A DNA stretch of 64,000 nucleotides, taken from assembly GCA_965227935.1 (NCBI GenBank), contig CBDDGS010000043.1, positions 1,054,001-1,118,000 on the forward strand, in the 5' to 3' direction. Positions 17,818 through 26,429 of the stretch are shown here, one piece after another. Source of the stretch: JAWPMT01 sp965227935 (GTDB lineage: Bacteria; Bacteroidota; Bacteroidia; Cytophagales; Cyclobacteriaceae). Position 1 is the stretch's first letter, and every line of letters begins with the position of its first letter. The position numbers and the translations under genes were made by a program. Under the pieces are notes generated by a model. That model saw nothing but the letters and a program-made list of their open reading frames with translations. It was not told where the DNA came from and did not search any database.

Positions 17818-19731
17818 ATGCAAAAGAACAATCTAACTACGCTCATTTTACTCCTATTCTTGACAGGAGTAGCAACCGCCCAAGAGGCCTTATGGCAACT
17901 CAATTTCGAAAAGGAAATCGAATGGAACATGGTCACCGAGAGTGGCATACTACTGGTAGGCACCAGCGACTGGAACCTTCACGGAGTGGATACCCGTGAC
18001 GGAAACTTGCTTTGGTCATCAGATGCTTTCGAGATGGCCAAGAAGATGAGAGGCCCAGATGGAAAAAAGGTCGAGCCTAAATACGCCTTCGAAAACTTTA
18101 TCCGTGTCCTCTCGGATGAAGGTGCTCCCGAGGTCTCCGACTATATCGAAATCCGCTTCTCGGATAATGCTACTTACAAGCAGTATGCCATCATCAACAT
18201 TAACACGGGAACGGAAGTAATTAGCCCGAGAATAGCCGAGATGCCCATCCAGAAAGTGCCAATTATCGGTGAGATTGCCACCTTTAATTACACCGGGACG
18301 GGTTATATCCCAGAGCTCAGAATGGTGATCATTTCTACGTCCTACACGGACTATGCGCAAAAAGGCCAGCCAGAAATCACCATCACAAAAATGGTAGATC
18401 TGCTCTCTCAAAAAGTGATATGGACTAACGATGAAATAGCCGTCAACGGATTTCCTTATGTACTCGATGATGGAAACATCGTGCTCGCTGGAACCACACA
18501 GGTGGCGAAAATGGATCCAAAAACAGGTGGGGTGGTTTGGTCTTACAATACCACCCACAAAAAGCAAACATTCGAAGAGTTTGATTTGAGCCTGGACCTT
18601 TCCACTGGCTATTTCTTCGAAAAGAAGAAAAATAGTGGCGCCTTGATCGCACTTGATATCTCTTCCGGAGAGAAGCTTTGGGAACTGGAGCTAAAACTGA
18701 AGGAAGTACCCGCTATGACTGCCATGGGCTACGGGGTAGTTGTGGCTGACGAAAAGAACTTCAAGCTCTATGACCTGAAGGATGGCAGCGAAAAATGGAC
18801 CGCGAAGAAGATTGATGGCTACGTTGTGGATTTAGGCGATCGAGGAATTCTCGCAACCTCGAAAGGGAAGTTCCTGCAGCTAATGAACAAAGACGATGGC
18901 TCCATTATATGGGATCAGAAAATCAAGGGGATCACCATTGATCAAGTGGCCGCAACTGGTATCATGTATTCAGATGATAAGGGCAGACTCGGCTACATCC
19001 AGTTTGATGGGGAACTCATCTGGAGCAAAAAGGGAATGCTCGAAGTACCTGCGCTACGATACAAGCCCGAGCTCACGAAGGAGATCATGCTAATAGATGG
19101 CAACCTCTTCGAGGTGGATCTCCTTACTGGCAACTATAAAGTGCTATACAACAACCTGAACAAGGAATTTCAGGGTGAGAAGGGAACCGCTCCCAACAAC
19201 ATTGAGCTAGTCGATGGAGGCTACCTTTTCTCCGAGTCCAACAACCTGGTGATGATAAATCCTGACGGTAGTCTGCGCTGGAAAAAATACTGGGAGGCAC
19301 CTGGAATGTCTGTGGCGGCCAAAATCGCGCTGAGAGCGGCACAGGTGGCCATTATGGCAATGGCGACCGCCTCCGCTGCTCAGTCAGGCTATATAGCTGG
19401 CAATTCTGTGTATGGTTCCAACGACTACTACGCCAAGATGTATGCACAGCAGGCGGAGGACCTTGCAAGCGCCGCAGGAATGGCCGGTGCTGAGGCCAAG
19501 AAGAAGTTCAAAGCGAGTATCACCAAGGGCAATATCCGTATGATCCTCACCAAAGTGGGAGCAGGAGGACAAGCCAAAGGTTCTGGGCTGGTAAAAGTGG
19601 ACAGGAGAACAGGTGAAGAACTGGGCACCCTCCAACTCGGTGACAAGAAACCTATCTACGACTACGACCTGGTCAGCGGGCAGGTATTCTTCAAAGCCGA
19701 CAAGAAGCAAATCATCAGTTACAGTTTGTAA
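17818..19731 (+). CDS. Secreted PQQ-like beta-propeller protein with Ala-rich insert
   Basis: A 637-residue exported protein: signal peptide about 1-19 (LILLLFLTGVATAQ), then PQQ-like propeller blades with recurrent motifs such as DTRDGNLLWSS, DPKTGGVVWSY, DISSGEKLWELE, DLKDGSEKWTAK and NKDDGSIIWDQK. Residues about 498-570 form an unusual Ala/Gly/Met-rich segment (VAAKIALRAAQVAIMAMATA and following) inserted just before the last blades. The ATG at 17818 is chosen because an upstream GTG at 17776 would bury the signal peptide. An intrinsic terminator follows. Role unknown; similar propellers scaffold proteins or bind ligands. No sign that it is a PQQ dehydrogenase. Confidence 0.8.
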   Translation: MQKNNLTTLILLLFLTGVATAQEALWQLNFEKEIEWNMVTESGILLVGTSDWNLHGVDTRDGNLLWSSDAFEMAKKMRGPDGKKVEPKYAFENFIRVLSDEGAPEVSDYIEIRFSDNATYKQYAIININTGTEVISPRIAEMPIQKVPIIGEIATFNYTGTGYIPELRMVIISTSYTDYAQKGQPEITITKMVDLLSQKVIWTNDEIAVNGFPYVLDDGNIVLAGTTQVAKMDPKTGGVVWSYNTTHKKQTFEEFDLSLDLSTGYFFEKKKNSGALIALDISSGEKLWELELKLKEVPAMTAMGYGVVVADEKNFKLYDLKDGSEKWTAKKIDGYVVDLGDRGILATSKGKFLQLMNKDDGSIIWDQKIKGITIDQVAATGIMYSDDKGRLGYIQFDGELIWSKKGMLEVPALRYKPELTKEIMLIDGNLFEVDLLTGNYKVLYNNLNKEFQGEKGTAPNNIELVDGGYLFSESNNLVMINPDGSLRWKKYWEAPGMSVAAKIALRAAQVAIMAMATASAAQSGYIAGNSVYGSNDYYAKMYAQQAEDLASAAGMAGAEAKKKFKASITKGNIRMILTKVGAGGQAKGSGLVKVDRRTGEELGTLQLGDKKPIYDYDLVSGQVFFKADKKQIISYSL

Positions 19732-19744
19732 GAAGCAGAATGCT

Positions 19745-19780
19745 GCGATCAGCCTATCTGGCTGATCGCCATTCTTTTTT
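19745..19780 (+). terminator. Intrinsic terminator after PQQ-propeller gene
   Basis: GCGATCAGCC (19745-19754), loop TATCT, GGCTGATCGC (19760-19769), then ATTCTTTTTT. The 10-bp perfect stem and T-tract separate the propeller gene from the caspase operon. Confidence 0.85.
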
Positions 19781-19804
19781 GTCCCTCCCAAAATCTCCTC
19801 CAAG

Positions 19805-22800
19805 ATGAAGTTATCAGCCTCTCTCTTTGCGGTCCTTTTGGTTATCCAGGTCGCTTTTGCTCAAAAGCGTGAGATGATCATCCGACAAGGACACAAGGCA
19901 GCGATCAACATGGTCAAGTACTCCCCTACCGGTAAGTATGTCTATTCGGCCAGTGATGACAAGTCCATCAAGATGTGGGATGTTGCCACAGGCATTGATG
20001 TGGAAACCTTCAACGCCCACGAGGCGCCTGTCCTGACAATAGAGTTGTCGGCGGATGGTCAGTCGATGGTGTCTGGGGATGCTGACGGGACACTGATCCT
20101 ATGGAATGCCTTATCCGGCGAGGTCCTCACCAAAATTGCCGCCCATGATGGGCCAGCTAATACGGCCAAACTGTCCAAGGATGGGCAGACAATCGTTTCT
20201 GGTGGCGAAGATCAGATCCTGAAAATTTGGACCTTGCAGGGTGATACGATCAAAACCATCAAGGGATTCAAGGCCCCCATAAAGAACCTCGCTATCTCCC
20301 CCAGTGGCGACCGAATAGTAACAGGAGGAGGCAAAAACAATGGAGTCGAAGTCAAGCTGGTCGACCCCGAAAAGGGTAAAATTCTCTCGGATGCCCTGGA
20401 CAACGTAAAGGGTTCCGGGGCCGCATTAGCCTATACGAAAGTCGTCATGACGGGCTTCGCGGTCATAGGCAATGTTGCCAACGGCAGGGTGAAGAAAGGC
20501 ATGACCACCATCTTCGTCATGTCTTATTCCAATATTGAGTTCACCGACGACGGAAACAAGGTGCTCTTTTCACAAAATATTTACGTGCCCTTTCTGGCAG
20601 AAAAGGGCGAGGAAGAAGATACCGGCAGCGCTTCTGCCTCGATCGTCGAACTCGCTCCTGACCGCAACACTTTCGGAGAGGTAAAAAGGGCCAACAGATG
20701 GCAAATCCCGCACTCACGTGGTATCGCATTGTTCAACCAGGACCAGACCAAGGTCATTGTCAATGAAGAACGCTCCATCAAAGTCTATGATATAGCGAAC
20801 GCCGAGTTTCCGGAAGCGGGTTCAAAAGAGGCCACCCAATACGTGCCTCCCGTGGTCAAGGAGATCAAGAATATCACACGAAATACCAACTGGTTGGCAC
20901 TCTCTCCAGATTACCGCACCGTCATTACTTCGGACAATAACCGACAATTGAAGCTCTGGGACTATGAGTCCGGCAGAAAGATCAGGGATATGCAGGGCTA
21001 TGTTCAACCCGCTCTGGCCGTGGATGTTCTTCCCGACGGTAAGCACATCCTCGTGGGATCGCTGGATCGCAACATGACGATGTGGGACATCACGACCGGC
21101 AAGCTGGTCAGGGTTTTCGACAGATCCTCCGACGTTAACCATATTGATATCTCAAAAGATGGGCGGTACATCGCGACGACGGCAGTGGATACCAAGTTTG
21201 CCAAAATATGGAACCTTGGTAGTGGTCGGTTGGTAAAGTCGCTGATGGATAAGCAGACGATGACGTGGGTAAAGTTTGACGATGCCGATGAGAATATTGT
21301 CTACGCGATGACGGATGATGGCACAGTAAAGGAATGGTCCATCAGTGATATCAAATCCAAAAAATCCAAGGCCCAGCGCGACGAGCTAGAGGACAAGTTC
21401 CAGAGAGGAGACCACAGTGTATCATTTGATGGATATGATGTATCTATTAGCAGGAGTAGGAATGAAGTCATTGCAGACACACAGGGAGGAGTGATCTCCG
21501 ATGCAGTGATCTCCTGTGATGGTCGATTTGCCATCACAACCAACGAGTCTGGAGAGATCGCCCTCTACAGCCTGGAGAAGGAGGAGAAAACAGCAAGTAT
21601 GACACTCGTGGGTGAGAATGGATACATTACCTATACGCCTGAGTATTACTATACTTCATCCAAGAGTGCGGCGCAGGCCATTGCTTTCAAAGAAGGCAAT
21701 AATGTCTTGCCTTTTGAACAATTGGAATTGACTTACAACCGTCCTGACATTGTCGCCAAGGCGCTGGGATATGCATCTGACAAGTTGGTGGCATCCTATG
21801 AGGCGGCCTACAAAAAGAGATTGCAACGGCTGGGATATTCCGTAGAGGACCTTACTTCCAGCGCGGAGTTGCCAACCGTCTCGGTCAATGCCCTGGACTT
21901 ACCGCTTGAGACGGATCAATCGATGCTCTCGTTTACAGTGGATGCAGAAGATGCGCGCCAATCTATCAATAGACTCAGGATATACGTCAACGACGTCCCA
22001 GTCTATGGGTCCAAGGGCCTGGAGATTGCTCCGGCGACAAAAGTCTCTAAGGACGTCACCATTGAGCTTAGTGCAGGACTCAATGAGATAAAAGTAACGG
22101 CCCTCAATCAACAGGGAGCCGAATCCATTCCACAAACATTCGAAATCCAATACACAGCAGACTACGATAAGCCCGATCTCTACATCGTGGCCATCGGTGT
22201 CTCCAAGTATCAGGAACCTGAATACAACCTGGCGTTCGCAGCCAAAGATGCCTCGGACATATTGACAACGCTCAAGGCCTCCACAGCCTACGAAAAAGTG
22301 AATGAAAAACTCCTTACAAATGAGGAAGCTACTGATACCAATGTATTGGCAATCAAAGATTTTGTAGCACAGGCGGGTGTTGATGATGTGGTGATGATCT
22401 TCGTCGCCGGACATGGCGTGCTGGACAAGGACTACAACTACTATTTCGCAACGAACAACATGGATTTCGGCAATCCGGCGAATGGTGGGCTCTCCTACGA
22501 AGCACTGCAGTCCCTGCTCGATGGGATCAAGTGTCGGAACAAAATACTGATGATGGACACATGTCATTCGGGGGAGTTGGACAAAGACGATGTCGAAGAG
22601 GCCAACAAAGAAGTGAAGAGTGTAGGGTCTGTTGCCTTTCGCTCCACTGGCAACCTCGTCAAGCTGAAGGAAAACAGCTTCGGTCTTGAGAATACGCTAG
22701 AGTTGTCGAAGGCGCTCTTCAGCGACATGAAAAAAGGGACCGGCGCGACGATTGTTTCCGCGGCGGGAGGGACTGAGTTCGCAGCTGAAGGCGTCAATTC

Positions 22801-22993
22801 CCAGAATGGACTCTTCACCAATTGCCTGATACAGGGTATCACCTCACGCAGGGCCGATCTGAATAGAGATCGGACCTATACCGTTTCTGAACTGCGAGCA
22901 TATGTTGGAGAAGAGGTCATCCGTATCAGTGACGGCAGGCAGGTGCCCACATCCCGAGAGGAAAACATTAAAAACGATTTTAGGGTCTACTAG
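19805..22993 (+). CDS. Secreted WD40-repeat protein with C-terminal caspase (C14) domain
   Basis: A 1062-residue protein with a signal peptide (1-19, VLLVIQVAFAQ), N-terminal WD40 repeats (about 30-180, for example DDKSIKMWDVATG and DGTLILWNALSG), a second WD40 group (about 350-550), a linker with an immunoglobulin-like stretch (about 690-785), and a caspase-fold domain at about 790-1060. H870 in FVAGHGV and C920 in MMDTCHSGE form the catalytic dyad of family C14, so the protease should be active. Residues 203-242 are a hydrophobic Gly/Ala-rich insert in the first propeller. Export and WD40 fusion suggest a protein-sensing protease outside the cytoplasm. It leads a likely operon with the two genes downstream. 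Confidence 0.88.
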   Translation: MKLSASLFAVLLVIQVAFAQKREMIIRQGHKAAINMVKYSPTGKYVYSASDDKSIKMWDVATGIDVETFNAHEAPVLTIELSADGQSMVSGDADGTLILWNALSGEVLTKIAAHDGPANTAKLSKDGQTIVSGGEDQILKIWTLQGDTIKTIKGFKAPIKNLAISPSGDRIVTGGGKNNGVEVKLVDPEKGKILSDALDNVKGSGAALAYTKVVMTGFAVIGNVANGRVKKGMTTIFVMSYSNIEFTDDGNKVLFSQNIYVPFLAEKGEEEDTGSASASIVELAPDRNTFGEVKRANRWQIPHSRGIALFNQDQTKVIVNEERSIKVYDIANAEFPEAGSKEATQYVPPVVKEIKNITRNTNWLALSPDYRTVITSDNNRQLKLWDYESGRKIRDMQGYVQPALAVDVLPDGKHILVGSLDRNMTMWDITTGKLVRVFDRSSDVNHIDISKDGRYIATTAVDTKFAKIWNLGSGRLVKSLMDKQTMTWVKFDDADENIVYAMTDDGTVKEWSISDIKSKKSKAQRDELEDKFQRGDHSVSFDGYDVSISRSRNEVIADTQGGVISDAVISCDGRFAITTNESGEIALYSLEKEEKTASMTLVGENGYITYTPEYYYTSSKSAAQAIAFKEGNNVLPFEQLELTYNRPDIVAKALGYASDKLVASYEAAYKKRLQRLGYSVEDLTSSAELPTVSVNALDLPLETDQSMLSFTVDAEDARQSINRLRIYVNDVPVYGSKGLEIAPATKVSKDVTIELSAGLNEIKVTALNQQGAESIPQTFEIQYTADYDKPDLYIVAIGVSKYQEPEYNLAFAAKDASDILTTLKASTAYEKVNEKLLTNEEATDTNVLAIKDFVAQAGVDDVVMIFVAGHGVLDKDYNYYFATNNMDFGNPANGGLSYEALQSLLDGIKCRNKILMMDTCHSGELDKDDVEEANKEVKSVGSVAFRSTGNLVKLKENSFGLENTLELSKALFSDMKKGTGATIVSAAGGTEFAAEGVNSQNGLFTNCLIQGITSRRADLNRDRTYTVSELRAYVGEEVIRISDGRQVPTSREENIKNDFRVY

Positions 22994-23062
22994 CGCTTGC
23001 CGCTACTCAAGTTCGTCACCAACGACTCAATGATCCGCCTTTCAAATCAAGCTTTGACGATA

Positions 23063-23836
23063 ATGCGACTTCTACCTATCATTCTTCTACTCTTCATCAC
23101 TACTACACACTCCGTAGCCCAGTCCTACACGGTCATCCACACAATCGGGAAGATATTGGATACCAAGAGCGGTAAGTACCTCGCCAAGGGCACGAAAGTG
23201 GAACAATCCGCCACCTTGAAGTTTGAAACGAAAGGAGCCCGCGCCGCTGTCCTGGGCTCGTCCCGAGGGAGGTTCGTCATCCAGGAAACGTCACAAGCAG
23301 AGACCAAAAGTGACCTTGTTTATACGCTGTCTTCGGTCGTATCACCTGCCAGGGGTAGGCTCAGTACTCGGGCCGGAGGGATCAACAACAAGCTGGATTT
23401 TGAAAAGTATTTTCAAGAGGGATCGGTAGCGATTTTGGGGGATTCTTTCTCTGTGGAAGTGTCCCCCGTCGCCTACCCGATGGATGAAACCAAATTTTTC
23501 TACGCTCAGTACCAGGCCAATGGGGAAGCAATCAATAAGAAGCTCCCCGGCGAGAATGGAAACTTGCAGCTACGCACTTCAGACTTCTTTTCTATCGATG
23601 GCCAGTCCATTGCTCCAGAAGAAGTCACGGGCATCACATTGTATTACTACAACGCCACGACACAAGAATCGTCGATGATCACAGAGCTTTCATTCGCAGT
23701 AGTCAGCAATGAAGAATTGAAATCTATTGCGGACCAAATGGAGGGTGACCTCGAAGGTACGCTGGAGGTAATCAACTCACTCTACGGCAAATGCTCGGAG
23801 GGATATCTGGAGAGTGCGCTAAAGGCAATTGAGTAG
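23063..23836 (+). CDS. Exported beta-rich protein, possibly FecR-like
   Basis: A 257-residue protein with a clear signal peptide (MRLLPIILLLFITTTHSVAQ). The following part, with IGKILDTKSGKYLAKGTKV and a run of short beta strands (LVYTLSSVVSPARGRL), resembles FecR-type extracytoplasmic domains only weakly; the family is not certain. The C terminus is helical. In-frame ATGs at 22997 and 23030 exist, but 23063 puts the signal peptide at the N terminus. It starts 69 bp after the caspase gene and ends inside or next to the CHASE2 start, so all three are probably co-transcribed. Confidence 0.65.
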   Translation: MRLLPIILLLFITTTHSVAQSYTVIHTIGKILDTKSGKYLAKGTKVEQSATLKFETKGARAAVLGSSRGRFVIQETSQAETKSDLVYTLSSVVSPARGRLSTRAGGINNKLDFEKYFQEGSVAILGDSFSVEVSPVAYPMDETKFFYAQYQANGEAINKKLPGENGNLQLRTSDFFSIDGQSIAPEEVTGITLYYYNATTQESSMITELSFAVVSNEELKSIADQMEGDLEGTLEVINSLYGKCSEGYLESALKAIE

Positions 23837-25010
23837 CCCGGTGAGCAGGTCTCTCATCATCATCTGTACGACCATCACCACTCTGTTAATGATGGCCCTC
23901 ACTTTCTACCTGATGAAGTTGCCCTGGCTGGCTGGTGATGAGAAACTTCTGATATGGGGTACCTCCGCGGCCAAGTTCTCATTTCGGGAGGTGCCAGAAT
24001 CAAAAGACTTTGCTTTCATCAATACGTCTTATGACCTCCAGTTGATCGATCGATTTGACGACTTTGGCTTCCCGGTGGGAAATCAACCCATTACCGATAG
24101 GGACAAGTTGGCGACGCTGCTCCGCATGATCAATGCAGGCGAGGCGAAGCCATCCTACGTGATCATCGACATTCATTTCGTGGACACAACCGCCTTCGAT
24201 GCTGCCCTGCTTGCTGAGCTCCAGGCAATGGACAATGTGATCCTCTCTTCGCATATCAATGAGGGCGGCATTTTCGAGGCGCCACTGTTTAGTGAGATCA
24301 ATTACGGACTCTCTGACTATGTGATTGGCAGCGTATTCGATGGCATCTACAAGTACCAACTCATTCATCATGACTCGCTCAAACTCCTCCCTCTGAAAGT
24401 CCATGAATCTTTGTCAGGTACCGGGGTTCAAAAACTAGGGCCCTTTGTCAAGATCGGTGATCGATGGACGACCAACAACTTCATCATGAACTACCGATTG
24501 CTCCAAAAAGACATCCAGGATCTCGAAGCGGGCTTCAATCCAGTCAACATGGGCGAGTTGCTCTATCTGACGGAGGAGGATGTTCAGGATTTTGTAGCGG
24601 AAAAAATTGTGGTGATTGGCGACTTCTTCGAAAACGACATGCACGAGACGATTTTTGAAATCAGCGCCGGACCTCTGATCCTGGTCAATGCCTACCTAAC
24701 CATCAAACACGGCGATACGACAATTAACATCTTCTTCTTTCTCTTGATGATCCTCTTCTATGCCTACCTCAGCTATCTCGTTTTCTACGACGGTGACATG
24801 ATCGAAAACTGGATCAGAAAACACTCCAGCAGAAAGATCTCGAGGTTCTTTATGGGGTTTGCCAGCTACTTTCTCATACTCACGCTGTTTTCTATTCTTT
24901 GCTTTGCACTGTTCAATGTGCATATCAACATATTCTTTATCGCAGCAGCATTCTGGGTAGTGGATAGGATTGTAAGCATGGTGGTCTTCAGACCTTCCTC
25001 CACCAAATAA
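23829..25010 (+). CDS. CHASE2-like membrane sensor without output domain
   Basis: A 393-residue membrane protein: one N-terminal helix (about 8-30), an extracytoplasmic region about 35-290, and three C-terminal helices (about 292-385). The extracytoplasmic part has hallmarks of CHASE2: AFINTSYDLQLID early, VIIDIHFVD in the middle and KIVVIGDFFENDMHETIF near the end. CHASE2 domains normally precede a kinase, cyclase or CHAT protease; here nothing follows the helices, so the partner is likely a separate protein. The start is non-ATG: TTG 23829 overlaps the previous gene by 8 bp, or GTG 23841 lies 4 bp after it. Its position suggests it senses for the caspase operon. Confidence 0.75.
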   Translation: MSSPVSRSLIIICTTITTLLMMALTFYLMKLPWLAGDEKLLIWGTSAAKFSFREVPESKDFAFINTSYDLQLIDRFDDFGFPVGNQPITDRDKLATLLRMINAGEAKPSYVIIDIHFVDTTAFDAALLAELQAMDNVILSSHINEGGIFEAPLFSEINYGLSDYVIGSVFDGIYKYQLIHHDSLKLLPLKVHESLSGTGVQKLGPFVKIGDRWTTNNFIMNYRLLQKDIQDLEAGFNPVNMGELLYLTEEDVQDFVAEKIVVIGDFFENDMHETIFEISAGPLILVNAYLTIKHGDTTINIFFFLLMILFYAYLSYLVFYDGDMIENWIRKHSSRKISRFFMGFASYFLILTLFSILCFALFNVHINIFFIAAAFWVVDRIVSMVVFRPSSTK

Positions 25011-25249
25011 GTCCTTCATCCACCATCCCTTCAATAGCGCCAAGCCTCTTTTCTCCATCTTTTAAGATGCCTATTGAACGATTTCGAACCAGACATGAAG
25101 AATAAATGCATTGCGAAGATCCACTGCTATCCATATGATCCTCAGCGATTTTATGATCTTCATAATCATTTCTAATAAAACAGTTACAAGTGATAATCTG
25201 TTAAAGGGACAACTTAGGCATAGAAAGCACGAAAACTTCGTCTAACACT

Positions 25250-25555
25250 TTGGATTTCAGCATAGCACATAGAGGGATTGATTGGATCAGACGCATCCTG
25301 CTGATGCTCCTGGTGGCCACCTTCACCGTCAGTCCCGGATCCTCCAAAGAAGTGGTGGAGACCTCCGATTTTGTAGAGGAGGCTTACATCCACACGTCAC
25401 ATCAACTCCAAATATCAGCGAGGTCGGACGATGATGACCTAAAGCAAGCCAGACAACCAAAGCCACTACAAACGTGGCATGAGACACTGGTCACCCAGGG
25501 ACCGAAGAGGTCCAAACTCTATCTCTGGCATAGTTCTCTCAAGCTTTGTGATTGA
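25250..25555 (+). CDS. Possible small exported protein, unknown
   Basis: A 101-residue frame with a basic stretch then a hydrophobic segment (RRILLMLLVATFTVSPGSS) that could be a signal peptide. The first start is TTG at 25250; an ATG at 25304 would leave a short hydrophobic start. No homologue is recognised. The 239-bp gap before it (25011-25249) shows nothing clear. It may be the first of three small genes. Confidence 0.3.
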   Translation: MDFSIAHRGIDWIRRILLMLLVATFTVSPGSSKEVVETSDFVEEAYIHTSHQLQISARSDDDDLKQARQPKPLQTWHETLVTQGPKRSKLYLWHSSLKLCD

Positions 25556-25627
25556 TTACTCCATGAGCACCAACCCTGCCGATGGCGCTTACACAAATAT
25601 TCAATCGACACAATAAAAGAGACAGCA

Positions 25628-25918
25628 ATGAGATCTAATAACATTATTTCCCTTAATAGAGGGAGAACTGCAATCAACCCTAGCCTACGACGCCGACGTA
25701 CGATTAATGAAATCGAAAAAGACCTGGTTCGGCACGACCTGGAAAGAGCGGTCCTTCTGAGCAATATCTACGATGAAGCAGCTCTGTTGCACTATGAGGA
25801 CCCTCAGGGCGCATCACGATCTGTCGAGGGTTTGGTCCAGGCCGCGACGGAACATTACGCCATTCTAAGTGGGGGCACATCCATACCCATCAAGCGTATC
25901 ACGAAGGTGATTACCTAA
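25628..25918 (+). CDS. Hypothetical 96-residue protein
   Basis: A soluble, charged protein with an Arg-rich N-terminal part (SLRRRRTINEIEKDL) and predicted helices (DLERAVLLSNIYDEAALLHY). No family was recognised. It begins at an ATG 72 bp after the preceding small frame. Codon use is similar to neighbours, but evidence for expression is limited to the frame itself. Confidence 0.4.
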   Translation: MRSNNIISLNRGRTAINPSLRRRRTINEIEKDLVRHDLERAVLLSNIYDEAALLHYEDPQGASRSVEGLVQAATEHYAILSGGTSIPIKRITKVIT

Positions 25919-25952
25919 CACGCAGGTGAATACTTGAGTGATGTAGGGTTAC

Positions 25953-25987
25953 GGTCAGGATTCCATGCATCATGCATGGGTCCTGAC
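25953..25987. repeat. Long hairpin with ATGCAT arms before the 56-residue gene
   Basis: GTCAGGA...CCATGCAT pairs with ATGCATGG...TCCTGAC around one C; the arms are 16-17 nt with a small bulge. It lies 41 bp upstream of the ATG at 26028 and has no T-tract, so it looks more like a leader element or dyad than a terminator. Confidence 0.55.
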
Positions 25988-26027
25988 ATCCTTCTATGAT
26001 CGCAGCTTCAAAAGAAACCCAGAGCAA

Positions 26028-26198
26028 ATGAGTCAATTAGAATATAGCAAAATGATTCTCAGCAAGGTAAGTTTTGATGACGAGCTCTTTTGGAAAGAGT
26101 ATCGGAAGTTTCGTCGGACACTTCGCTCATCTACCGCTGACCTTCGCGAGTTGCGAAGGTGGGTTCGTCAGTATTACCTCGAATCCATCAAAGGATAG
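26028..26198 (+). CDS. Small conserved-looking protein, unknown
   Basis: A 56-residue basic, helical protein (MSQLEYSKMILSKVSFD, then LFWKEYRKFRRTL and LRELRRWVRQYYLES). Short proteins of this style, with an ELRRW-type C terminus, occur in Bacteroidota as uncharacterised genes; this is a recollection, not a search. It is too short to assign a role but has an ATG, a leader hairpin and a good downstream terminator, which together support expression. Confidence 0.6.
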   Translation: MSQLEYSKMILSKVSFDDELFWKEYRKFRRTLRSSTADLRELRRWVRQYYLESIKG

Positions 26199-26209
26199 AA
26201 CCAGTTTTC

Positions 26210-26244
26210 GGAAGCTCGTTGGAATGACGGGCTTCCACTTTTTC
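26210..26244 (+). terminator. Intrinsic terminator after the 56-residue gene
   Basis: GGAAGCTCGT (26210-26219) pairs with ACGGGCTTCC (26227-26236) through 10 base pairs including one G-T, loop of 7 nt, then ACTTTTTC. Confidence 0.7.
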
Positions 26245-26429
26245 AAACACCCTTACCTGGCGAAACACCCTCGACCAACCGGCATGTAGCTGCTCTCACT
26301 TCACGACGAATACGATGGACTAAACGTGGGCACTGACAGACCCCGGTCCTCAAACTTGGATTTGATTTCATTCACAGAATCCACTATCATTCCGGTTGCA
26401 TTTGTGACTACAACCCAAACCTAACTACG

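Noticed and set aside
21899..22567. 222-residue minus-strand frame opposite the caspase domain
   Set aside because: It lies over the conserved protease core and its translation looks like random sequence rich in Cys and His.
23141..23300. CHASE2 gene and preceding gene as one frameshifted protein
   Set aside because: Each has its own membrane or signal segment and complete ends, so two genes with a short overlap explain it better.
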